From CAZGWJ01 sp964529445 (lineage in GTDB: Bacteria; Oederibacteriota; Muellerivitia; Muellerivitales; Muellerivitaceae), in NCBI GenBank assembly GCA_964529445.1, contig CAZGWJ010000044.1, forward strand, positions 1 through 20,759: a stretch of DNA of 20,759 bases. The letters run 5' to 3'. Positions 15,482 to 20,759 of the stretch are shown in pieces. Made by a program: the position numbers and the translations under genes. The notes beneath the pieces were generated by a model that was given only the letters and a program-made list of their open reading frames with translations, searched no databases and was not told the origin of the DNA. How positions within the stretch are numbered: the first letter of the stretch is position 1; the number at the start of each line of letters is the position of its first letter.

Positions 15482-15784
15482 ATGGATGACAAGGACCTGA
15501 AGGAGTTCTTCGCCCCCTGCCGGACGAGCCCCCGCGCGGGTTTCGCGGACCGGGTCATGCATCGCCTGCACGAGACCCCCGCTTTGCCGGCGCGTCGTCG
15601 CCTCTTCTGGTTCGGCTTCAGCGCCGAATTAGCGGGTGCCACGGCGGCCCTGTGGCTCTTCGTCTCCGCCCTGAGCATGCCCGAACCGACCTGGTTCTCG
15701 CAGGATCAGGTCGCTCCAGCGACCCTCCAGACGGTTTGGGCGGGCGTCGACGCTTCGGCTTATCCCGATTGGATGGAGGAATAG
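15482..15784 (+). CDS. Small one-TM protein, candidate anti-sigma factor
   Basis: 100 aa. Residues 1-43 are charged and would be cytoplasmic (DLKEFFAPCRTSPRAGFADR, then VMHRLHE); one hydrophobic helix spans about 44-66 (FGFSAELAGATAALWLFVSA); about 34 residues would lie in the periplasm. The layout (short sigma-binding N-terminus, single TM, position just after an ECF sigma gene and 1 bp before a Spy-like gene) matches small membrane anti-sigma factors such as CnrY (about 95 aa). No zinc-binding HxxxCxxC anti-sigma motif is present. GAGGAG lies about 8 nt before the ATG. The gene is well supported; the role is inferred from position and topology. Confidence 0.72.
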   Translation: MDDKDLKEFFAPCRTSPRAGFADRVMHRLHETPALPARRRLFWFGFSAELAGATAALWLFVSALSMPEPTWFSQDQVAPATLQTVWAGVDASAYPDWMEE

Positions 15785-15785
15785 G

Positions 15786-16274
15786 ATGAACAAGACCTGG
15801 ATCAAATACACGGGCGTGCTGCTGGTGGGTGTCCTGTTGGGGTTGGCCGGCGGGGCCTGGATGGCCCGACAGCATTTCTTCAAATCGTTGCGGGGCGGGG
15901 ATCGCAAGGATCCCGGGGCCCGAATACTGAGGCATTTGGACCGGGAGCTGAAGCTCACGGCGGATCAGCGCGCGAAGGTGCAAGCTATCCTCGCGGAGGG
16001 ACGCAAGAAGGCGGATGCCTTGAGGGTCGAGGTGGAGCCGAAGTTCGAGGCCCTGCGAAAGGGGATCGAACCGAAATTCGAGGCCTTGAAGGAGCAGGGT
16101 GAGGACGAGATCCGGAAGGTTCTGACCCTCGAGCAGGCCGAGAAATTCGAGAAGATGAAGACCCGCTGGGAGCGGTGGGGGAAGAAGCATCCCCGCCTGG
16201 GTGGTTCGCGTGGCTTCATGGGCGGCCCTGAGGGCATGCCTCCGATGGGAACGCCTCCTCCCGACAAGAAATAA
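15786..16274 (+). CDS. Spy/CpxP/CnrX-like periplasmic sensor or chaperone
   Basis: 162 aa. A membrane helix or signal anchor at about 8-27 is followed by a helical periplasmic part with two LTxxQ motifs, LTADQ (57-61) and LTLEQ (114-118), the hallmark of Spy/CpxP proteins. Between them is an internal repeat, VEPKFEALRKG / IEPKFEALKEQ (about 83-104). The C-terminal tail is rich in Gly, Pro and Met (GFMGGPEGMPPMG), a possible metal-binding region; few His are present (30, 50, 135). The start lies 1 bp after the previous stop with GGAGG upstream, so the two are translationally coupled. Likely role: periplasmic sensing of metal or misfolding and control of the anti-sigma, or a holdase. No cleavable signal is obvious, so it may stay anchored. 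Confidence 0.85.
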   Translation: MNKTWIKYTGVLLVGVLLGLAGGAWMARQHFFKSLRGGDRKDPGARILRHLDRELKLTADQRAKVQAILAEGRKKADALRVEVEPKFEALRKGIEPKFEALKEQGEDEIRKVLTLEQAEKFEKMKTRWERWGKKHPRLGGSRGFMGGPEGMPPMGTPPPDKK

Positions 16275-16300
16275 CACTCACTCCGAAGATACGAACCATC

Positions 16301-16348
16301 CCCCTCTCCCGACCCTCTCCCGTAAACGGGAGAGGGAGGGGTGAGGGG
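16301..16348. repeat. CCCTCTCCC palindromic repeat, copy 1
   Basis: Contains a perfect 10-bp stem, CCCTCTCCCG / CGGGAGAGGG, with TAAA loop (16313-16336), flanked by a further CCCCTCTCCC (left) and GGGGTGAGGGG (right). It is the REP-like element widespread in many bacterial genomes. It lies between the Spy-like gene and the tolC-like gene and could act as an mRNA hairpin. Confidence 0.8.
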
Positions 16349-16378
16349 TTCAGTGTAGGTCCTCAGGAGACTAAAAAG

Positions 16379-17668
16379 ATGACCTCGAACCCCGCCTGCA
16401 AACTCATGGCAGGAGCAATCCTGTTCCTGACATTGGGATTCGCACCCTCTCTCCATGCCGCTCCCCTCAACTGGGACCAATGCGTGAAGGAGGCCGCAGA
16501 CAACAACCCCGATCTCAAGATCTCGGCGGCTTCCCTCCAGCAGGCCAGGTATGGGAAATCGTCGGCGACCGGCAAGTTCCTTCCCCAGTTGAGCGCGGGC
16601 GCTTCCCACAGCCGGTCGGGTGACGAGGGCTCGCTGGGCGGCATCCTTCACGACGCGGACCCGAACGACCGCACCAGCGTGAGCCTCTCGCTCTCCCAGA
16701 ACCTCTTCAATGGGTTCAAGGACAAGGCTTCCTACGACCGGGCCAGCGCCCAGGTGGAGACCGCGCAGGCCCAATACGAATCCTCCCGAGCCCAGGTCTC
16801 GCGGGACCTCAAAAGCGCTTTTTACGGTCTTCTCTACGCCCAACAGCAGGTGCCGATGCTGGAGGAGATCGCCGCCCGCCGCCGCGAGAACGTGCGAATG
16901 GTGGAACTGCGCTACAAGAGCGGTCGCGAGAACAAGGGGTCCTTCCTGCAGAGCCAGGCCTCATCGGCGCAGGCCGATTATGAGGTGGAGCAGGCGAAGC
17001 GTTCCCTGCGGCTTGCGCAAAGGCAGTTGGCGCGGGTCCTGGGACGCAGCGAGCTCGATCATCTCGAGGTGGCGGGGGATTTCGACGTCCATTCGCCCGG
17101 CGAGTCGCCGGATTTCAAGAGGATGGCCACGGGCATTCCCTCCTCCCGCATCGCGGCGATGCAGCTCAAGAGCGCCCGGGCCCAGGTGACCACGGCCCGG
17201 GGCGCGTTCCTTCCCTCGCTGAACGCCTCGGGTTCCATGTCGCGGGGCGGGAACGAATGGATGCCCGACAACCCCTCCTGGTCCGCCGGGTTGAACCTGA
17301 GCCTGCCGCTTTTCTCGGGAGGCCAGGATGCCTTCAACCTGAAAAGCGCCAAGTCGGCCAGTGAACAGGCCCGGATCGAGGCGACGACGGCCGAGAAGGA
17401 TGCGGCCCTGAGACTGGAGGACGCCTTTTCCTCCTTCCAGGACGCCGTCGAAGCCACCGAAGTCCAGAAGAAGTCGCTCGAAGCCGCCCAAGTGCGGGAG
17501 CAGATCGCCAGCGCGCAATACGCCAACGGGCTCCTCTCCTATCAGGACTGGGACCAGTTGGAGAGCTCGCTCATATCGAGCGAGAAGAGCCGGTTGCAGG
17601 GGTTGAGGGCGGCCAAGGTGGCCGAAGCCGACTGGGAATTGGCGCAAGGTAAAGGCGAACTACCCTAG
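16379..17668 (+). CDS. TolC-family outer-membrane efflux channel
   Basis: 429 aa. A Sec signal peptide (about 1-27, cleavage near SLHA/APLNW) is followed by two outer-membrane-efflux-protein repeats: LNWDQCVKEAADNNPDLKIS (30-49) opens the first, and SPDFKRMATGIPSSRIAAMQ the second half. Long Ala/Gln/Glu-rich alpha-helical stretches occur around 108-225 and 300-420, with beta-strand segments rich in Ser/Gly before each, as in TolC trimers forming an outer-membrane barrel plus periplasmic tunnel. The length is usual for the family. GGAG precedes the ATG by about 10 nt. It is followed by the adaptor and ABC exporter genes, completing a tripartite pump. Confidence 0.92.
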   Translation: MTSNPACKLMAGAILFLTLGFAPSLHAAPLNWDQCVKEAADNNPDLKISAASLQQARYGKSSATGKFLPQLSAGASHSRSGDEGSLGGILHDADPNDRTSVSLSLSQNLFNGFKDKASYDRASAQVETAQAQYESSRAQVSRDLKSAFYGLLYAQQQVPMLEEIAARRRENVRMVELRYKSGRENKGSFLQSQASSAQADYEVEQAKRSLRLAQRQLARVLGRSELDHLEVAGDFDVHSPGESPDFKRMATGIPSSRIAAMQLKSARAQVTTARGAFLPSLNASGSMSRGGNEWMPDNPSWSAGLNLSLPLFSGGQDAFNLKSAKSASEQARIEATTAEKDAALRLEDAFSSFQDAVEATEVQKKSLEAAQVREQIASAQYANGLLSYQDWDQLESSLISSEKSRLQGLRAAKVAEADWELAQGKGELP

Positions 17669-17681
17669 GGACACTACAAAT

Positions 17682-17717
17682 ACACAGCCAACGCGAAGCC
17701 ACGAAGCCGCGAAGGTA
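17682..17717 (+). repeat. CGCGAAG/CACGAAG repeat fragment before the adaptor gene
   Basis: ACAGCCAACGCGAAGCCACG followed by AAGCCGCGAAGG: a single arm of the dispersed ACGCGAAG type, with no inverted partner nearby. Its final GAAGG lies about 6 nt before the ATG at 17722 and may serve as that gene's ribosome-binding site. Confidence 0.55.
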
Positions 17718-17721
17718 CTAA

Positions 17722-18747
17722 ATGGGGACGGCAAAAATGGATAACACCGAAACGAACAAGCCAAAGAACAGGAAGATCCTGTACGGCATCATTGTGCTTC
17801 TGGCGGGTGGGATCGCGTGGGGCGTCACGGCCTGCGGCAAGAAGACCGCCAAGCCCTCCTTCAAGGAAGTGATGGTGATCCGTCAGGACCTGGTCCTATC
17901 GGTGGATTCGACCGGTAACGTCCAGCCGGAGAACCGCGTGGAGATCAAACCGCCGGTCTCGGGCCGGGTGGAGCGGGTCCTGGTGCAGGAGGGCGAGCGG
18001 GTGTGGAAGGGCCAGACCCTGGCCTACTTGAGTTCCTCGGAGAGGGCGGCCTTGCTGGACGCCGCCCGGGCCAAGGGCAGGGAGGAAGTGAAGCATTGGG
18101 AGGAGTTGTACAAGGCCACCCCCCTGCTCGCTCCCCTCGACGGCCGCATCATCGCGCGCAACGTGGAGCCGGGCCAGACCGTGGGGGCCTCCGATACCGT
18201 CTTGGTCCTTTCCGATCGTCTCATCGTGAACGCCCAGGTGGACGAGACCGACATCGGCAAGGTGCAGGTGGGACAGCCGGTCCGCTTCACGCTGGACGCA
18301 TACCCGGATTCCCCGATCGAGGCGAAGGTCAAACGGATCGGCTACGAGGCCAAGACCGTCAATAACGTGACCATGTACGACGTCATCGTCCTCCCGAAGG
18401 CCGTCCCGGCTTTCATGCGGAGCGGTATGACGGCCAACGTCACCTTCGTCACGGCCGAGCGGAGGGACATCCTGGTCGTGCCCTCCGAGGCCGTGAGGAC
18501 CCGGGAGGGAAAGTCCATGGTGATGCTGCCGGGAGAGGGGAAGAAACCCAATCGGCAGGAGGTCGAGACGGGATTGACCGATGGCAAGGTGATCGAGGTG
18601 GTCTCGGGACTCGACGAGGGGATGACGGTGCTGGTGGCGCAGTTCGCGATGCCGGGCAAGTCCGGAGCGGTTTCGGGGACCAACCCCTTCATGCCCCAAC
18701 GCCCCGGCAGGACGGGGACCCGGGGCGGCGCCGCAAGGCCGCATTAA
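17722..18747 (+). CDS. macA: MacA-like periplasmic adaptor (membrane fusion protein)
   Basis: 341 aa from 17722; an ATG at 17737 is an equally good start, with GGGGA upstream. An N-terminal hydrophobic helix (about 19-38) ends in VTAC, a fair lipobox, so it may be a lipoprotein. Next is VQPENRVEIKPPVSGRVERV, LVQEGERVWKGQTLAYL (first lipoyl half), a short helical stretch (about 110-130) and TPLLAPLDGRIIARNVEPGQ (second lipoyl half), then beta-barrel (VDETDIGKVQVGQPVRFTLD) and membrane-proximal (VVPSEAVRTREGKSMVMLPG) domains. The helical hairpin is much shorter than in typical MacA or HlyD, so contact with the TolC tunnel may differ. It sits between the channel and exporter genes. Role: links the inner-membrane MacB-type transporter to the channel. 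Confidence 0.88.
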   Translation: MGTAKMDNTETNKPKNRKILYGIIVLLAGGIAWGVTACGKKTAKPSFKEVMVIRQDLVLSVDSTGNVQPENRVEIKPPVSGRVERVLVQEGERVWKGQTLAYLSSSERAALLDAARAKGREEVKHWEELYKATPLLAPLDGRIIARNVEPGQTVGASDTVLVLSDRLIVNAQVDETDIGKVQVGQPVRFTLDAYPDSPIEAKVKRIGYEAKTVNNVTMYDVIVLPKAVPAFMRSGMTANVTFVTAERRDILVVPSEAVRTREGKSMVMLPGEGKKPNRQEVETGLTDGKVIEVVSGLDEGMTVLVAQFAMPGKSGAVSGTNPFMPQRPGRTGTRGGAARPH

Positions 18748-18754
18748 TTCCCGT

Positions 18755-18794
18755 TTCCCTCGCCCCTTGAGGGAGAGGGTAGGGTGAGGGGTGC
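18755..18794. repeat. CCCTCTCCC palindromic repeat, copy 2
   Basis: CCCTCGCCC and GGGAGAGGG surround CTTGA (one mismatch in the stem), followed by TAGGGTGAGGGG as in copy 1 at 16301. It lies in the 101-bp gap between the adaptor and exporter genes. Confidence 0.75.
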
Positions 18795-18848
18795 CTTTCA
18801 TCGCATCATGACGGAGAAGGCGTACGGTGACAGTAATAAGGAAGTTCC

Positions 18849-20759
18849 ATGATCGAAGTCCGCGACCTCGTTAAAACATACGTCATGGGTTCGGAGGAAG
18901 TCCGCGCTCTTCAGGGCGTGACCCTGAAGATCGACCAGGGCGACTTCGTGGCCGTCATGGGCGCGTCCGGTTCCGGCAAGTCCACGCTTCTCCATGTCCT
19001 GGGACTTCTCGACACGCCGGATTCCGGCTCCTACCTCCTCGGCGGACGCGAAGTGGCGACCCTGGGCCCCGATGAACTGGCCGTCCTGCGTAGCCGCACC
19101 CTCGGTTTCATCTTCCAGCAATTCAACCTATTGCCTCGTACCTCGGCTTTCGAGAACGCGTCCCTGCCTCTACTCTATTACGAGGGTTCCGACGCCGGCG
19201 ACCCCAACGCCCTGCTGGAAAGGGTGGGACTGGCGGACCGCAAACTCCACAAGCCCAACGAGATGTCGGGAGGCCAGCAACAGAGAGTGGCCATCGCCCG
19301 TTCCCTGGTCAACAAGCCCCGTGTTGTGCTGGCCGATGAACCGACCGGAAACCTGGACTCCCACAGTTCCGAGGAGATCATGGGAATCCTCGAGTCCCTG
19401 AATAGGGAAGGGATCACCGTCGTCATGGTGACCCATGAACCCGATATCGCGGCCCACGCTTCCCGCGTCATCCGGATGAAGGACGGCCAGGTCGTTTCCG
19501 ACGAACGCACGAAATCCCTGCCGGTCCGGTCGCCCGAGCGGCCGGTGACGGCCGAAATCCCCCGATCCCATCTTTGGCGCTTTTCGAACTACATGAAACA
19601 GGCGATCCGGGCGCTCTCATCCAACAAGATCCGCACGGGGCTCTCCATTCTGGGCATCCTCATCGGGGTCGCGGCGGTCATCGCCATGCTGGCCTTGGGG
19701 ACGGGCGCGCAAAAGTCCATCCAGCAGCAGTTGGCCAGCATGGGCTCGAACCTCCTCATGCTCCGTTCGGGCAACCGGAGCGTGGGGGGCGTTTCGCAGG
19801 GGGCTGGGGCGGTGACGCGCTTGACCCTGGAAGACGCCCGGGCCATTGCCGCACTCGACGGGGTGAAGGCCACGGCCCCGGAACTGAGCGGACGGGTCCA
19901 GGTGGTGCACCTCTCGAACAACTGGAGCACCCAGGTGACCGGGACCACGCCCCGTTACGCCGACATGAAGGCGTCCGCGCCGGTCGCGGGCCGGTTCTTC
20001 ACCGATGCCGAGGTGAGCCAGCGGGCCAAGGTCGCGGTGGTGGGCATGACGGTCGCGAAGAACCTGTTCGGGGAGGATGTGAACCCGGTCGGGTCCACGA
20101 TCAAGATCAACCGTGTGAGCTTCCAGGTCATCGGGGTCCTGCCCGTCAAGGGTTCCTCCGGCTGGCGTGACCAGGACGATGCGGTGATCGTCCCCGTCAC
20201 CACGGCCATGTACCGCCTGCTGGGCAGGCAGTACGTGGAGATGATCAACGTCGAAGCCGTCTCCGCCGAACAGCTGGGTTCGGTTCAGGAATCTCTTGTC
20301 GCTCTCATGCGTGATCGGCATCGTTTGGCGGAGGGAGCGGACGACGATTTCACCATCATGAACATGGCGGACCTCCAGGCCACCATCACCAACACCTCCA
20401 AGGTCATGACGACCCTGCTCGCCTCCATCGCGGCCATTTCGCTCCTTGTGGGCGGCATCGGCATCATGAACATCATGCTGGTGTCGGTGACCGAACGCAC
20501 CCGCGAGATCGGCATCCGCTTGGCCGTCGGGGCAAGATCGCGCGACATCTGGTGGCAATTCCTGATCGAGGCCGTCGTGCTGTCGGTCGTCGGCGGCGCG
20601 ATCGGCGTCGCGCTGGGCGTGGCCGCCTCGATCGGCGTCACCTACTGCGTCAATCGGTTTCTGGTGAGTTCGCAATGGCCGCTGACGATTTCGCTGGAAG
20701 CGATTTTCGGATCGCTGGTGTTCTCCGGCTCGGTCGGCGTGATCTTCGGCTTCTATCCC
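18849..20759 (+). CDS. macB: MacB-type ABC exporter, ATPase fused to permease (3' end cut by window edge)
   Basis: 637 codons, open to the last base. Nucleotide-binding domain at about 1-225: Walker A GASGSGKST (38-46), Q-loop FQQFNLLP (89-96), signature SGGQQQR (140-146), Walker B VVLADEPT (159-166) and H-loop THE (195-197). A linker leads to the first TM helix (about 263-285, LSILGILIGVAAVIAMLALG), then the large MacB periplasmic domain (about 286-510), then FtsX-type helices at about 518-545, 570-597 and from about 620. The usual MacB length is near 650, so only a few residues are missing. AAGGA precedes the ATG by about 7 nt. It would use ATP hydrolysis to drive substrates from the periplasm through the TolC-like channel. 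Codon choice changes in the last 220 bp (see finding). Confidence 0.93.
   Translation, partial: MIEVRDLVKTYVMGSEEVRALQGVTLKIDQGDFVAVMGASGSGKSTLLHVLGLLDTPDSGSYLLGGREVATLGPDELAVLRSRTLGFIFQQFNLLPRTSAFENASLPLLYYEGSDAGDPNALLERVGLADRKLHKPNEMSGGQQQRVAIARSLVNKPRVVLADEPTGNLDSHSSEEIMGILESLNREGITVVMVTHEPDIAAHASRVIRMKDGQVVSDERTKSLPVRSPERPVTAEIPRSHLWRFSNYMKQAIRALSSNKIRTGLSILGILIGVAAVIAMLALGTGAQKSIQQQLASMGSNLLMLRSGNRSVGGVSQGAGAVTRLTLEDARAIAALDGVKATAPELSGRVQVVHLSNNWSTQVTGTTPRYADMKASAPVAGRFFTDAEVSQRAKVAVVGMTVAKNLFGEDVNPVGSTIKINRVSFQVIGVLPVKGSSGWRDQDDAVIVPVTTAMYRLLGRQYVEMINVEAVSAEQLGSVQESLVALMRDRHRLAEGADDDFTIMNMADLQATITNTSKVMTTLLASIAAISLLVGGIGIMNIMLVSVTERTREIGIRLAVGARSRDIWWQFLIEAVVLSVVGGAIGVALGVAASIGVTYCVNRFLVSSQWPLTISLEAIFGSLVFSGSVGVIFGFYP

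Noticed and set aside
14618..15571. Minus-strand ORF of 317 codons opposite the sigma factor
   Set aside because: It spans two repeat elements and is antisense to a well-defined ECF sigma factor.
18752..18801. Start of a minus-strand ORF with the peptide TPHPTLSLKGRGK
   Set aside because: This peptide is the usual spurious translation of CCCTCTCCC-type intergenic repeats; the rest is antisense to the adaptor gene.

Overview
This is a GC-rich (about 60% or more by eye) chromosomal segment from a bacterium with an outer membrane. The evidence for a diderm is a TolC-type channel, a periplasmic Spy/CpxP-like protein and several lipoproteins. Thr/Pro-rich lipoproteins, two YfhO-type membrane proteins and interspersed palindromic repeats suggest an uncultivated environmental lineage. 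I cannot name the phylum from the sequence. No rRNA, tRNA, CRISPR array, transposase or phage gene was seen.

Layout. (1) Positions 1-3139, minus strand: three lipoprotein genes with Thr/Pro-rich linkers. One is cut by the window edge, one carries a PPC-like beta domain, and one carries a jelly-roll-like domain plus a six-blade Kelch propeller. (2) 3175-8149, minus strand: a run of SAM methyltransferase, YfhO-like protein, a DapF homologue lacking both catalytic cysteines, and an FkbM methyltransferase. (3) 8222-8989, minus strand: a single-gene unit whose central domain resembles Imm32 immunity proteins. (4) 9083-14425, minus strand: GT4 glycosyltransferase, flippase-like integral membrane protein, GT2 glycosyltransferase and a second YfhO, joined by 4-bp stop/start overlaps. 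Blocks 2 and 4 look like a surface-glycan or glycolipid assembly locus. (5) 14714 to the right edge, plus strand: ECF sigma factor, small one-TM protein (candidate anti-sigma), Spy/CpxP-like sensor/chaperone, TolC-like channel, MacA-like adaptor and MacB-type ABC exporter, which runs off the edge.

Main observations. Block 5 has the logic of a CnrYXH-type sensory module (ECF sigma, small membrane anti-sigma, periplasmic sensor of the CnrX/ZraP/Spy fold), but it is linked to a MacAB-TolC ABC exporter instead of an RND pump. Four minus-strand units have a -10 box 6 or 7 nt before the ATG, three of them in the extended form TGN-NATANT. The A of ATG would then be at or next to +1, so these messages are probably leaderless, while internal operon genes mostly have Shine-Dalgarno sequences. 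The DapF homologue has Ser at both catalytic Cys positions. Each intergenic gap of roughly 50-190 bp in the sigma/efflux block holds a repeat of one of two families. A 10-nt C tract lies at the start of one yfhO gene.
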